Positions 8,697 to 18,409 of a stretch of DNA of 64,000 nt are shown here, one piece after another. Position 1 is the stretch's first letter. Each line of letters opens with the position of its first letter. Made by a program: the position numbers and the translations under genes. The notes under the pieces were generated by a model, which saw nothing but the letters and a program-made list of their open reading frames with translations, had not been told where the DNA came from and did not search any database. The DNA is from Paenibacillus sp. VTT E-133291 (lineage in GTDB: Bacteria; Bacillota; Bacilli; Paenibacillales; Paenibacillaceae). The stretch spans positions 22,341-86,340 of the forward strand of contig NZ_NFVA01000015.1 of the NCBI RefSeq assembly GCF_002264395.1, read 5' to 3'.

Positions 8697-8812
8697 AATT
8701 ACTCTTCCAGACATTATTTTCTGAACATCTTTGAACTTAACATCATAGACATCATTTCGTGAATCTCTTAAACTAAAAAATCAGAAGTACTATTACATTA
8801 TGGAGTGTGAAT

Positions 8813-10270
8813 ATGCCCTTGAATCAGATGTCCGAGTTACACAAGAGAAACAAATTAATTCTTTACTTGTTTTGGGGCTGTTTGTTGTTCGGTTCAATTT
8901 CGCTTTACAGATTTCCACAAACAATCATGGCGATTATATCAGCAGCGGTACCCCTTGGATTATTGTGTACGATACTAATCTGGAAACGTGTGGCTACACC
9001 CTATATTATGTACATAACAGCTATTGGCTTTAATATCATTACATACTTCTACATCGATGCAGGGGCAAACATCATTAGTACGTTAATTCTATATTGGGGT
9101 CTAGGCATCGTATCCCTTTATCACAACTATCGCCCCTTACTCCTTAATGGAGTGATAGCTTGCATCTTACTCAACTATTTTCTGATGACCAAACCGGCTT
9201 TTGAATCCGTTGATGCCTTAAGTGTTAACGTTTTTCTCATCATGATGATACTGGTTCTGATCTATCAGAGTCAGATTGGTGCGAAAATGTTCAAAAATAT
9301 GTCTAAGAGCAGCATCGAAGCTGAACATGCCAGAGCGGAAATGGAGACCATTCTTACAGGCGTTACTGAATCCGTAGGAGTTCTGAGTCAATCTAGTAAC
9401 CTAATGCATAACAACGTACTGACAACAGATCGAATTTCCAAAGAAGTCGTAACCGCCTTCCAAGAGATAGCTAGTGGAGTTGAATCACAAGCACAGAGTG
9501 TTAGCGATATCTCAAATGCTATGCAGCAGTTAAACGAATCAGCTATGCAGGCAAATGCTGCCTCCGTCTCCATGAGTAATAGAAGCCGTGAAACGGTTCA
9601 AATTACACAAGAGGGGCAAGATGAAATCATTCGCTTAACTGGAACTATGTCTGAAGTTACAGAAATCGTGACGAGTACTGCTGGCTTGATGACACAAATG
9701 AATGAAGAAAATCAGAAGATTGAATCGATTGTTTCCAGCATCGTAGGCATTGCTGAGCAGACGAATCTTTTGTCTCTAAATGCTTCCATTGAAGCCGCTC
9801 ATGCGGGGGAACACGGCAAAGGTTTCGCAGTCGTATCCAATGAAATCCGAAAATTGGCACAGAGCTCCCACAATGCATCCGCGGACATTGCCCAGATTCT
9901 CAGAAGCATTCAAAATAATATTACGCGGGTTGGTGATATGGTTTCTAACGGGTTGCTAGTTGTAGAATCAGGTAGAAATTCCACTGGTGATATCGCTCGA
10001 TTATTCGAGGGCATTCGAAATAATACACACCAGGTGCTTGAACAAGCAGAAGACCTGAAGGACAGGAGCGTTCATATCAGGCACGCATCCAACGTTGTAC
10101 TGGGCGAAGTTAATTCAGTGGCTGCAATTACCGAAGAGAATACCGCAGCTATTGAACAAGTCCTCGCTAGCGCTGAGGTCCAGCAACAACATGTTTCTGA
10201 AACGGTGATTAGCATCAGCAATCTAAATGAGTTAGCTATTAAGTTAGACGATTTAACGAGATCTTCATAG
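8813..10270 (+). CDS. Methyl-accepting chemotaxis protein with six-segment membrane domain, no HAMP
   Basis: About 485 residues. The N-terminal 160 residues hold roughly six hydrophobic segments with only short loops, in place of the usual two segments around an extracellular sensor. No HAMP domain is recognisable; a short linker leads into the cytoplasmic signalling coiled coil (about 190-485). The highly conserved tip [19 protein letters not shown] near residues 320-340 contacts CheA/CheW. ATG 8813 has GGAG 7 bases upstream. The sensory input is probably membrane-embedded (energy state, lipid or small hydrophobic signal), which is inference. Preceded by repeat element A and followed by a two-way terminator. 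Confidence 0.88.
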   Translation: MPLNQMSELHKRNKLILYLFWGCLLFGSISLYRFPQTIMAIISAAVPLGLLCTILIWKRVATPYIMYITAIGFNIITYFYIDAGANIISTLILYWGLGIVSLYHNYRPLLLNGVIACILLNYFLMTKPAFESVDALSVNVFLIMMILVLIYQSQIGAKMFKNMSKSSIEAEHARAEMETILTGVTESVGVLSQSSNLMHNNVLTTDRISKEVVTAFQEIASGVESQAQSVSDISNAMQQLNESAMQANAASVSMSNRSRETVQITQEGQDEIIRLTGTMSEVTEIVTSTAGLMTQMNEENQKIESIVSSIVGIAEQTNLLSLNASIEAAHAGEHGKGFAVVSNEIRKLAQSSHNASADIAQILRSIQNNITRVGDMVSNGLLVVESGRNSTGDIARLFEGIRNNTHQVLEQAEDLKDRSVHIRHASNVVLGEVNSVAAITEENTAAIEQVLASAEVQQQHVSETVISISNLNELAIKLDDLTRSS

Positions 10271-10302
10271 ATGCAGCTGTTTGTTTCCATACCCTACAAT
10301 CA

Positions 10303-10345
10303 AAAGAAAGCCATCTACTCCTCACTGAAGTAGATGGCTTCCTTT
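10303..10345. terminator. Bidirectional terminator between chemoreceptor and tex
   Basis: Inverted repeat GCCATCTAC / GTAGATGGC (10310-10318, 10330-10338) flanked by an A-rich left side and a T-rich right side, between converging genes. Confidence 0.8.
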
Positions 10346-10355
10346 GTTTAGTTCG

Positions 10356-12584
10356 TTAGCTAAGACTCCCTGCCTCAACACGCGGCGGACGCATGGTCAG
10401 GCTCACCCGGCCCTTCTTCAGGTCAACACCCATCACCCAGACGGTGACATTATCTCCTACGGAGACAACGTCCATCGGGTGCTTCACAAAGCTGCCGCTG
10501 AGCTGGGATATATGCACCAGCCCATCATTCTTGATCCCGATATCGACGAATGCGCCGAAATCGATCACGTTGCGGACGGTTCCCTGCATTTCCATGCCGG
10601 GAACCAGATCCTCGATCTTCAGCACGTCGGTGCGGAAGACCGGCAACGGCAGCTCCTCGCGCGGATCACGGCCCGGACGCTGCAAGCTCTCCAGGATGTC
10701 GCGAAGCGTAGGCACGCCGACATCCAGCTTCACAGCCAGCTCCTCGGCATTTTGTGCCTCCAGCTGTGAAGCCACTTCTTTGCTGCCCAGCTTATTTACA
10801 TCAAGGCTTAGCTCGCGGAACAAGCGATCCACCACCGGGTATGACTCGGGGTGAATGGGTGTGCGATCCAAGGTATTGTCTCCACCTGGAATCCGCAGGA
10901 AGCCGATACATTGCTCATAGGACTTCGCACCCAGACGAGGGACCTTTTGCAGCTGCTTCCGAGTCGTGAACTTACCGTTCTCTTCACGATATTTAACGAT
11001 ATTTTTAGCAATCGTACCGTTAACGCCAGCCACATAAGAGAGCAAGGCAGGAGATGCCGTATTTACATCCACGCCCACATGGTTAACCGCCGATTCTACG
11101 ACAGCCTTAAGACTCTCTTCCAAATGCTTCTGGGAGACGTCATGCTGATACTGACCCACACCGATAGCTTTCGGATCGATCTTCACCAGCTCCGCCAGCG
11201 GGTCCTGCACACGGCGGGCGATAGAAGCTGCACTGCGCTCTGCCACATCCAGATCCGGGAACTCCTCCTGCGCCAGCTTAGAAGCAGAATAGACACTCGC
11301 ACCAGCCTCATTAACGATCAGGTAAGCCAGCTCTGGATCGCCAATTTCGGCGATCACTTCTGCCGTAAATTGTTCGGTCTCACGAGAGCCTGTCCCATTC
11401 CCGATCACGATGAGCTGAATGCCATATTTAGCGATTAGTTCTTTAAACTTAGCAGCAGCTTCAATTTTCTTGTTGTTCGGCGGCGTAGGATAGGTCACGG
11501 CTACTTCAAGCAGCTTACCAGTATCGTCTACGACGGCCAGCTTACAGCCGGTACGGTAGGCAGGGTCAACACCCAGCACACAGCGTCCCTTAACAGGCGG
11601 TTGAAGCAGCAAGCTGCGTAGATTACCAGAGAAGATCGAGATCGCTTGATTCTCGCCCCGCTCGGTCATCTCCCCACGAACCTCACGCTCCACAGAGGGA
11701 GAAATCAGACGTTTGTAGGCATCCTCTGACACTGCTTCTAGCAGTTCCTTCACTGGGGATGGGCCTTTAATGATTCTCCGCGCAATGTAAGCATGTATTT
11801 TGTCAGTGACCACTTCAATGCCTACCTTGAGTATATTCTCCCGTTCACCGCGGTTAATCGCGAGTATACGGTGAGGTGGCATTTTGTGTACAGGTTCACG
11901 GTAGCTATAGTAGTTCTCATATACAGATTCCTGCTCGGCATCCTTAGCTTCAGACACAAGGATACCTTGACTTGCCGTATACTGGCGAACCCAAGAGCGG
12001 ATCGCAGGATCATCGGCAATGTTCTCGGCGATGATATCCAATGCGCCTTGCAGCGCTTGATCTGCGGACTCCACTCCTTTTTCAACATCTATATATTGGG
12101 TAGCCTCGGTTTGTGGGTCCCTTTGTCTCTGCTGCTCCATGATCCAGTTCGCAAGCGGCTCTAAGCCTCTTTCCTTCGCAACACTAGCACGAGTCTTACG
12201 CTTTTGCTTGAAGGGACGATACAAATCCTCCACTTCCTGCAGCTTGACCGCATTGGTGATTTGATCATGAAGTTCCTTGGTCAGCTTGCCCTGCTCTTCA
12301 ATATTGCGGATAACGTCTTTCTTACGTTCGCCCAAATTGCGAAGATAAGCCAGGCGTTCTTCAATATCACGCAGCGCATTCTCGTCCAGCTCACCCGTCA
12401 TTTCCTTGCGGTATCTGGCGATGAACGGGATCGTATTCCCCTCATCCAGCAGTCCAACCGTTGTACGCACCTGCTTCAGGCTAATGTTCAATTCCTTGGC
12501 AATCGCTACAGTAATCAATTCCTGCTCCCGCTGTGCGGCCGCCTCATCCGTAATGACTCCCGTATTGCTGTTATCTACCGTCAT
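10356..12584 (-). CDS. tex: Tex-family RNA-binding transcription accessory protein
   Basis: About 742 residues with the complete Tex layout: N-terminal helical Tex domain, a YqgF-like RNase H fold (GVDPAYRTGCKLAVVD near residue 340), tandem helix-hairpin-helix motifs (NTASPALLSYVAGV and the following KYREENGKF region near 500-560), and a C-terminal S1 RNA-binding domain (GTVRNVIDFGAFVDIG near 660). Tex homologues bind nucleic acid and affect transcription and stress gene expression. The longest frame starts at 12608, but ATG 12584 has an AGAGGG ribosome site and gives the usual start. A single-gene unit ending in the shared terminator at 10303-10345. Confidence 0.93.
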   Translation of the reverse strand: MTVDNSNTGVITDEAAAQREQELITVAIAKELNISLKQVRTTVGLLDEGNTIPFIARYRKEMTGELDENALRDIEERLAYLRNLGERKKDVIRNIEEQGKLTKELHDQITNAVKLQEVEDLYRPFKQKRKTRASVAKERGLEPLANWIMEQQRQRDPQTEATQYIDVEKGVESADQALQGALDIIAENIADDPAIRSWVRQYTASQGILVSEAKDAEQESVYENYYSYREPVHKMPPHRILAINRGERENILKVGIEVVTDKIHAYIARRIIKGPSPVKELLEAVSEDAYKRLISPSVEREVRGEMTERGENQAISIFSGNLRSLLLQPPVKGRCVLGVDPAYRTGCKLAVVDDTGKLLEVAVTYPTPPNNKKIEAAAKFKELIAKYGIQLIVIGNGTGSRETEQFTAEVIAEIGDPELAYLIVNEAGASVYSASKLAQEEFPDLDVAERSAASIARRVQDPLAELVKIDPKAIGVGQYQHDVSQKHLEESLKAVVESAVNHVGVDVNTASPALLSYVAGVNGTIAKNIVKYREENGKFTTRKQLQKVPRLGAKSYEQCIGFLRIPGGDNTLDRTPIHPESYPVVDRLFRELSLDVNKLGSKEVASQLEAQNAEELAVKLDVGVPTLRDILESLQRPGRDPREELPLPVFRTDVLKIEDLVPGMEMQGTVRNVIDFGAFVDIGIKNDGLVHISQLSGSFVKHPMDVVSVGDNVTVWVMGVDLKKGRVSLTMRPPRVEAGSLS

Positions 12585-12702
12585 TAGTATCCCTCTTCCC
12601 GTACACAATCTGCTTATACAATTCTTGTTCTCATAACTAAAATAGTATCACAGATCGGCTCTGTTCCAAAGTCCAGCCTAGAGAGGAGGCAGATTGGGTA
12701 GT

Positions 12703-13902
12703 TTACGCGCGTTGTCCCATTCCCCTTTTTCCAGAACTAAGTGACAGCACAAAACATAACGCTAGAACAACCGCCGCTGCCACATATGGAAAGTTAATAC
12801 TTAGATCAAAAAGATATCCTGCAACGATTGGCCCTGCGATATTTCCAAGACTCGTATAAGCAGAGTTCATCCCTGCTACGAAGCCTTGCTGCGTTTCCCC
12901 CGCCATTTTGGATAGCTGGGTGCCTACCGCTGGTCGAAGAATATCCATAGCCAAGAATACGACAAAGGTAATCGCACAGATCGCCCAGAAGCCACTTACA
13001 AACAGGGTCAACAGAATAAACATTGCAGCAGTTATAAGGCAAGTGGAGATAACCTTATTCTCTCCGAATTTATTCAGAATCCAGCCAAATGCGGATACCT
13101 GCACCACAGCACCGGCGATCGAGCCAAAGGTAATCACAAAAGCAATATCTTTAGGGGTAAAGCCAAATTTATGATCCACGAACAATCCGAACACTGTTTC
13201 ATAATTAGCCAACCCAAAAGCCATAACAAATACAATAATTAACCCGAAAAAGTAAGGTTCACGATAGGAACGCATCAATTGCGTGAAGAAGCTCTCCTGA
13301 TTATTTTTCGATTGCTTCGCTTCCATCCGTTTCTCTACAGATAGAGACTCAGGCAAGATTAAAACTGTGATTAGAGCTGCGATCCCAGCCGCACCAGCCG
13401 CACAGAAAAAGGGTACCCGCATGCCAAGCTCAGCAAGATAACCTCCAATCCCTGGACCGATAATAAATCCGGTAGTAATGGCTGCATTAATAAGCCCCAT
13501 ACCTTTCGCTCTCTCTTCAAAAGAGGTCGTGTCCGCTACATAAGCCATAACCGCTGGCATAATTAACGCAGCGCCTACACCACCGAGCAATCTTGAAACG
13601 AACAAGAGCCAGGACACATTCGCCAGACCAAAGAGCAGCTCTGAAAAAGCAAACACGATCAGACCTGCAACGATCACTTTTTTTCTGCCAATTCTATCGG
13701 ATAACCTGCCCGCGAATGGCGATACTAATAATTGGGCAAGGGAGAATGAAGCCACTAACAGCCCAACGGTACTTCCGGTGATCCCAAGTTCATTCATGTA
13801 AGTAGGCATGATAGGGACTACAAGTCCGATCCCTGTAAAAGCAAGAAAAATGTTAAGCATAACAAGCAGCATAGCGCCCCTGTTTCTAAGTAGTAATGAC
13901 AT
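12703..13902 (-). CDS. MFS drug efflux transporter
   Basis: About 399 residues, twelve predicted membrane segments, DHA1-type major facilitator. The motif A loop between segments 2 and 3 (GRLSDRIGRKKV) and motif C in segment 5 (GFIIGPGIGG) mark a drug:proton antiporter. ATG 13902 is preceded by GGAGG at 8 bases; the longer frame has no such site. It lies downstream of a TetR gene on the same strand, and an operator nearly identical to the one before tetR lies between them at 13957-13975. Expression is therefore probably induced when the TetR protein binds a toxic ligand. The actual substrate is unknown. Confidence 0.85.
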   Translation of the reverse strand: MSLLLRNRGAMLLVMLNIFLAFTGIGLVVPIMPTYMNELGITGSTVGLLVASFSLAQLLVSPFAGRLSDRIGRKKVIVAGLIVFAFSELLFGLANVSWLLFVSRLLGGVGAALIMPAVMAYVADTTSFEERAKGMGLINAAITTGFIIGPGIGGYLAELGMRVPFFCAAGAAGIAALITVLILPESLSVEKRMEAKQSKNNQESFFTQLMRSYREPYFFGLIIVFVMAFGLANYETVFGLFVDHKFGFTPKDIAFVITFGSIAGAVVQVSAFGWILNKFGENKVISTCLITAAMFILLTLFVSGFWAICAITFVVFLAMDILRPAVGTQLSKMAGETQQGFVAGMNSAYTSLGNIAGPIVAGYLFDLSINFPYVAAAVVLALCFVLSLSSGKRGMGQRA

Positions 13903-13956
13903 TGTGTTAACCTCCGTAGCTTCTAAAGCCAAGTCTTCAAATAGTTTCCCTGTAGA

Positions 13957-13975
13957 GACCGACCATCCGGTCTAA
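13957..13975. promoter_or_regulatory. TetR operator before the MFS gene
   Basis: ACCGACCATCCGGTCTAA at 13958-13975 matches 16 of 18 bases of the site before tetR (14691-14708). The core GACCATCCGGTC is a near-perfect palindrome of the type bound by TetR-family dimers, 55-75 bases upstream of the MFS start. Confidence 0.75.
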
Positions 13976-14074
13976 ATTATAGCCAAAAAATATTCCTTCC
14001 ATTTCCGGTGCCTTCAAGAAGCTTCAGCCTTCATGATTCCTGAATGTAAAGCTTCTTTCATGCCCCCATATATG

Positions 14075-14683
14075 TTACCCCGTATATATCCCTTGTAATA
14101 ACAATCGTACTGATTCCCGGTAATATTTTTTGATATCATCCGGAGTCTTTTCATGAGTGGAGTATTCGGAAACTCTTCCGATCCCTTCAAGCATGCCATT
14201 TACAATAATCACATAATCCTCTAAGTCACCTTTTATAAAATACCCAGTGTCCATGCCTTCCTTCAGTAGGTCGCGACACGCATGCGAGGCAGCCTCATAT
14301 AAAAGAACAAGCCGCTTAGTGATATCCTCCGGATGAGCTCTACTTCTTGAGAATTCCTCAAGCGCCCGAATCAACGGATTCTGAAAATCATTTGCGTAGT
14401 GCTCGGCTAAAGCATATAAACGCTCCTGAACACCAAAGATTTCCTTCTTCTTATCTTCCCACGCCTGTAACCACTGCGCCGTATCCTCTTCTACTACAAA
14501 TAGAAAAAGTTCATCCTTGCTCGGAAAATGATGATATAAGCTGCCTTTACTAACATTCGAAGCTACGCAAACCTCATTCATCGTTACAGCTGCATACCCC
14601 TTCTGAACAAACAGCTGTGTGGCTTTAAGTACAATTCGTTTCTTTGTTTCTTCTCCGTCTGAACGTCCTCTGATTCTAAGCAC
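14075..14683 (-). CDS. TetR/AcrR-family repressor
   Basis: About 202 residues. N-terminal helix-turn-helix at residues about 12-58 with the family pattern (TKKRIVLKATQLFVQKGY, then VSKGSLYHHFPSKDELF). The C-terminal ligand domain is divergent, as usual. The GTG at 14683 overlaps the AGGAGG ribosome site and is therefore an awkward start, but no better in-frame start exists before the helix-turn-helix, so the exact start is uncertain. A 12-bp palindrome lies 10-20 bases upstream and a near-copy lies before the MFS gene downstream. This supports autoregulation and control of the efflux pump. Confidence 0.87.
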   Translation of the reverse strand: MLRIRGRSDGEETKKRIVLKATQLFVQKGYAAVTMNEVCVASNVSKGSLYHHFPSKDELFLFVVEEDTAQWLQAWEDKKKEIFGVQERLYALAEHYANDFQNPLIRALEEFSRSRAHPEDITKRLVLLYEAASHACRDLLKEGMDTGYFIKGDLEDYVIIVNGMLEGIGRVSEYSTHEKTPDDIKKYYRESVRLLLQGIYTG

Positions 14684-14688
14684 CTCCT

Positions 14689-14708
14689 AAACCGACCGTA
14701 CGGTCTAA
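14689..14708. promoter_or_regulatory. TetR autoregulatory operator
   Basis: Perfect 12-bp palindrome GACCGTACGGTC at 14694-14705, within ACCGACCGTACGGTCTAA, directly upstream of tetR. Near-copy of the site at 13958-13975. Confidence 0.78.
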
Positions 14709-14779
14709 TGTTATCAGAACATTTTGTAAAAGTGAACCCCTAATCCTTTTTTACCATGAGTTCGTAAAAATGCACATCA

Positions 14780-14808
14780 AAAGACGCCCGGATTCGTACC
14801 CGAGCGCC
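14780..14808 (-). terminator. Terminator after ndoA
   Basis: On the minus strand a GC-rich hairpin (CGCTCGG / CCGGGCG, about 14786-14806) is followed by TCTTTTG, about 35 bases after the ndoA stop. Confidence 0.65.
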
Positions 14809-14840
14809 TATCTCATGGATTATCTATAACCCTAGGATGA

Positions 14841-15191
14841 TTAAAAATCAATCAGTCCAAGGCTGATTTGCAGCGAATCATCCACCTTCTTCATAGTTTC
14901 ATCATCAAGGTGGGTGATCTTGTCAGTTAAGCGTTGTTTGTCAATCGTCCTAACCTGCTCTAGCAGTATAACAGAATCTCTGTCAAAGCCATGAGCTGCT
15001 GCGTCAATTTCCACATGCGTAGGTAATTTAGCCTTCTGGATTTGGGCCGTGATTGCGGCCACAATTACCGTCGGGCTAAAGCGATTGCCAATATCATTCT
15101 GGATTACCAGTACTGGCCTTACTCCGCCTTGCTCAGAACCTACAACCGGCGAAAGATCAGCAAAAAAAACATCGCCACGTTTAACGATCAA
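14841..15191 (-). CDS. ndoA: EndoA/MazF-family mRNA endoribonuclease toxin
   Basis: 116 residues, the standard Bacillus EndoA length. PemK/MazF fold with the [19 protein letters not shown] opening, the RPVLVIQND strand with the catalytic arginine (R25), and the IVAAIT segment with the catalytic threonine. The enzyme cuts single-stranded RNA at short sequence motifs (UACAU in the B. subtilis homologue). Its ATG lies 3 bases after the antitoxin stop, a classic toxin-antitoxin arrangement that keeps antitoxin synthesis first. The order alr, ndoAI, ndoA on one strand is conserved in Bacilli. Confidence 0.95.
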   Translation of the reverse strand: MIVKRGDVFFADLSPVVGSEQGGVRPVLVIQNDIGNRFSPTVIVAAITAQIQKAKLPTHVEIDAAAHGFDRDSVILLEQVRTIDKQRLTDKITHLDDETMKKVDDSLQISLGLIDF

Positions 15192-15194
15192 TGT

Positions 15195-15476
15195 CTACAC
15201 CCCGCTTACTAAGCGGCCAAGAGTGCTGTCTGCATCTTCCTCCGCGAGGAACGCCTCGCATGCCATGGTCAAGTTGATCTTAGCCATTTCCATGTAGCCG
15301 CGCTGCATGGACTCCCGGATAGAACGTTTCCTCCGTTCGCTCAAATACAGCTTCATGGCCTGCCTAATCAATTCACTCCGGTTGGAATTCTCCAATTGAA
15401 CAATTCCGTCCACTTCCTGCAAGAGATGATCGGGCAAGCTGATCATGATTCTTTTGGTGTTCTGCAAATTGGCCAC
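15195..15476 (-). CDS. ndoAI: EndoAI antitoxin, ribbon-helix-helix
   Basis: 93 residues when started at GTG 15476, exactly the length of B. subtilis EndoAI, with GGAAG just upstream. The longest open frame (15533) would add 19 residues not found in the family. N-terminal ribbon-helix-helix (RIMISLPDHLLQEVDGIV, then RSELIRQAMKLYLSER) binds DNA and dimerises; the RGYMEMAKINL segment and the C-terminal helix ending in RLVSG wrap the toxin. Inhibits EndoA and probably represses its own operon. Confidence 0.93.
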   Translation of the reverse strand: MANLQNTKRIMISLPDHLLQEVDGIVQLENSNRSELIRQAMKLYLSERRKRSIRESMQRGYMEMAKINLTMACEAFLAEEDADSTLGRLVSGV

Positions 15477-15690
15477 CTTCTCTTCCACCCCCACAAACCT
15501 TCTGCCCTTGTGTTCCAGTGTTGCAATATACAAGGAATTTTATACAAGGAATATATGCCGCCAGTATATCAAGTATGCTGCATCCCATTATAAACTAGAA
15601 ATGGCGGTTCGTATAGGCTTTTAGTCATATCTCCTAAAACGATACAATTCCTTCTATTTTCTCCCTTGAATAACATCACTGTCAAGAACT

Positions 15691-16872
15691 TTAAGATTGT
15701 AACAGAGCATTTACTAATTTAGGAAGTGTGCCTTCACGGATATAAACGCGCGGCACCCGATGAGCCAGCATGCAAATTACCTCGTAGTGAATCGTTCCAA
15801 GATGGAGAGCCAACTCGTCTGCCGTGACCATCACGTCAGCTTGACGGCCGATGAGTACAACTTCTTCGCCTGCTTTAATTTGTTCCGCTTCTTCAGCGAA
15901 AGATTTGAGTGATACCATACACTGATCCATGCAGATTGTTCCGACGACAGGAACGCGGCGTCCACGTATTAACACCTCCGCTTTGCCAGTTAGCATGCGG
16001 GAATATCCATCTGCGTACCCCACAGGTAACGTTGCGATAATCTCCTCGCTGTCTGTGAAGTACCGAGTGCCGTAGCTGACGCCCCAATGAGGAGGCAGGC
16101 TCTTCACATATACAACCTGCGTCTTCAGCGTCATTACCGGATGTAGTTCTACCAGCTGACGGTTTACCTCAGTTGAGGGATAGAATCCGTACAAGCTGAT
16201 GCCTACCCGCACCATGTTGCTGGATAAATAAGGTGAATCAATGGCCGTAGCGCTATTGCCCGTATGTATGATCGGGATCTGAATGTTCTGCTCCCGCAGC
16301 GTTTCCGCCACGCTCATGAACCGTCGATGCTGTTCCAGTGTATAGCTTTTGTCTAGTTCGTCTGCCTTGGCAAAATGGGTAAACATACCCTCCAGCTCCG
16401 CCTGCGCAACAGACTGCACTTCAGAGATAAATGCAGGTGCGTCAGCTGGTAAAAGACCCAGTCGCCCCATCCCGCTATCAATCTTGATATGCACCTTCAG
16501 CCGATGTTCCGGATCTCTAGGAAGCTGTCTAATAGCCTCTAATACTTCCGGTGTGAACAGTGTTACAGTTACATGGTTCTCCCAGGCAACGGCTATTCCT
16601 TCAGGAGAAGTGTAGCCAAGCACCAGTATAGGAATCAGTATTCCCGCCTGACGCAGCTCCAATGCTTCATCCAAAAAAGCCACACTAACATAATCTGCTC
16701 CGAGTCTTTCCAGTTCCCGTGTCACTTCCACTGCTCCATGGCCGTACGCATTTCCTTTGACGCATCCCATAAACTTTGTCTCTGCCGGCAAGTAGCGGCG
16801 AAAGGCTTCGTAATTGGCACGCAATTCATCCAGATTAATTTCGGCTACTGTCGGTCGATAGCTTGCTTGCAC
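15691..16872 (-). CDS. alr: Alanine racemase
   Basis: 393-residue PLP enzyme interconverting L- and D-alanine for peptidoglycan. K39 in CVKGNAYGHG is the Schiff-base lysine, at the canonical position. Y267 in GVSYGTRYF is the opposing catalytic tyrosine. The GNSATA and RVGISLYG motifs of the barrel and the C-terminal beta domain are complete. It lies upstream of the ndoAI-ndoA pair and downstream of the LolA-like lipoprotein gene, the same order as in B. subtilis (ydcC, alr, ndoAI, ndoA). A terminator-like hairpin at 17029-17081 separates it from the lipoprotein gene. Confidence 0.96.
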   Translation of the reverse strand: MQASYRPTVAEINLDELRANYEAFRRYLPAETKFMGCVKGNAYGHGAVEVTRELERLGADYVSVAFLDEALELRQAGILIPILVLGYTSPEGIAVAWENHVTVTLFTPEVLEAIRQLPRDPEHRLKVHIKIDSGMGRLGLLPADAPAFISEVQSVAQAELEGMFTHFAKADELDKSYTLEQHRRFMSVAETLREQNIQIPIIHTGNSATAIDSPYLSSNMVRVGISLYGFYPSTEVNRQLVELHPVMTLKTQVVYVKSLPPHWGVSYGTRYFTDSEEIIATLPVGYADGYSRMLTGKAEVLIRGRRVPVVGTICMDQCMVSLKSFAEEAEQIKAGEEVVLIGRQADVMVTADELALHLGTIHYEVICMLAHRVPRVYIREGTLPKLVNALLQS

Positions 16873-17028
16873 TTCAAAGTCACCTTCTTACGTTGTAGTA
16901 AAACGTCATAGCTGTAATGATCATTGTCTTAGTACTCATGGTAATGCTACGGAAGGTGGCTGTCAATGTGAGCTCCAGTTATCTTTTCGCTTCAGTTCAA
17001 AGCGGCTGGAGCGCTGGCAAATATAGAA

Positions 17029-17085
17029 AGGCGGATACTACGTTGTAGAGGAAAGAATCCCACAAAACGCAGTATCCGCCTACTT
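17029..17085 (-). terminator. Terminator after the LolA-like lipoprotein gene
   Basis: Perfect 11-bp inverted repeat AGGCGGATACT / AGTATCCGCCT (17029-17039, 17071-17081). Partial pairing continues inward (CGTTGT with ACAAAACG). Lies just after the minus-strand stop at 17090. Confidence 0.65.
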
Positions 17086-17089
17086 TATA

Positions 17090-18175
17090 TTATTTACCCG
17101 ATTGTGCCTCCATAGAAGCGGCAATTTGCATCATTTCGTTAACAGGAAGATTAGCACTTGTAATTCGATACTCTATACCCTCAGACATCCAAGTCAAAGT
17201 CTGCTGCTCATCACCACTCAGAAGTCCTGCGGTAAAACCAAGATCTATCAGCGTTCCAGGAGCCAATGCTACTGCACGATCCAATGGACGGGCTTCCATA
17301 ATGGTGTATTGATAAACCCCGTCATACCGGATGAGAACAGCATGATCCTTGTTCCCCTCCATTTTATGGGAGTCCTTCAACTCGACACCTGCCGGAACGT
17401 ACCCCGGTTCGATAATACCAAAGTCACCCAGCTCAGCAGCGACAGGTTGCCCCTCTTGCTCCTGACCCTCAGGAACTACAACCGGATTTCCATTTTCGTC
17501 AACCTGAGCTACTGTACTTTCTGAAGCAGCACCTGTAGTCATATTCTTTTGCATATCAAAGGAATCCTTAGTGAAATCTGTATCGAATTTAAAGGTGTCA
17601 AACTTCACGTCAACAACTTCCTTAGCTTCAGAATCAGAGACTTGAACCTGTTTAGGCTCATAAGTCTTTTTATCCAGCCAAATCTTCTGCCGCACAAGCG
17701 CATTGCTCTGATAATTCGCAGCTACCTCGAACACATAGTTATCTCCATCTTCCACAAATTGACGATTGTTATCTGAGACGATGCCACGAACTAGTGTCTG
17801 ATACAAATAAACCTGACCTTGATTGTCCGGCCAATCACTCTGGAAGCGGAAGCTCTTATTCATACTTGGTGTAAGTACGAACACTCCCTCATCATTACGA
17901 AGCACGATCTGCGTAATATCCTTCTGAACATTTGCCAAGCTGATCCGGTAATAAGAAGGGTTCTTGTACCATACCTCAACCTTATACTCCTGCGGCTGCT
18001 CGCCGGTGAATAGGGTCATAATGCCTGAAGCTTGGTACGTTCCCTGCTTGCTCTCCAACTTGTCGGCCACATTGTTCAAATCCTTGACCACGGAAGCGGC
18101 ATCCTTCTTCCCGCACCCCGTCATCACCAGGGCCACGCTCATAATGATCGCGAGTACCCATATTGTCCGGCGCAT
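17090..18175 (-). CDS. LolA-like outer-layer lipoprotein (YdcC-type)
   Basis: 361 residues with a lipoprotein signal (hydrophobic segment, then lipobox MTGC at about residue 20). The body has the LolA/LolB-type fold: a long curved beta-sheet signature with a GIMTLFTGEQPQEYKVEVWYKNPSYYRI region (only the pattern, residues about 44-72) and a DUF4367-like C-terminal part. B. subtilis YdcC, a sporulation-associated protein of this type, sits at the same place upstream of alr. Function in envelope or spore assembly is inferred from that. Start ATG 18175 is preceded by AAGGGGATGATGTC. Confidence 0.8.
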   Translation of the reverse strand: MRRTIWVLAIIMSVALVMTGCGKKDAASVVKDLNNVADKLESKQGTYQASGIMTLFTGEQPQEYKVEVWYKNPSYYRISLANVQKDITQIVLRNDEGVFVLTPSMNKSFRFQSDWPDNQGQVYLYQTLVRGIVSDNNRQFVEDGDNYVFEVAANYQSNALVRQKIWLDKKTYEPKQVQVSDSEAKEVVDVKFDTFKFDTDFTKDSFDMQKNMTTGAASESTVAQVDENGNPVVVPEGQEQEGQPVAAELGDFGIIEPGYVPAGVELKDSHKMEGNKDHAVLIRYDGVYQYTIMEARPLDRAVALAPGTLIDLGFTAGLLSGDEQQTLTWMSEGIEYRITSANLPVNEMMQIAASMEAQSGK

Positions 18176-18409
18176 GACATCATCCCCTTAACCTGTTTTG
18201 AATGCATTGATTAGTACATGTCTATGAAGGACTTGGCCGCAATATGCAGACGGGCATGACAAGCTGGGAGTTAGATTTATTTTTTAGGAACATACAAACA
18301 AAAAAAGCCCACGCATAGCGCCGGCTTTATGTTTTATACAGAAATGTGATAACATTATGTAGGTTTTATCTTTTGAATAGAGAGAAAATTATACGATCAG
18401 TTTCTTGTT

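Noticed and set aside
11793..12587. Plus-strand open frames opposite tex
   Set aside because: They lie inside a well-supported 742-residue Tex gene and show no ribosome sites or recognisable protein.
15477..15533. Longer form of the EndoAI antitoxin
   Set aside because: Adds 19 residues absent from the family; GTG 15476 gives exactly 93 residues.
16873..17028. Riboswitch or T-box before alr
   Set aside because: No recognisable aptamer, T-box or terminator/anti-terminator pair within the 156 bases upstream of alr.
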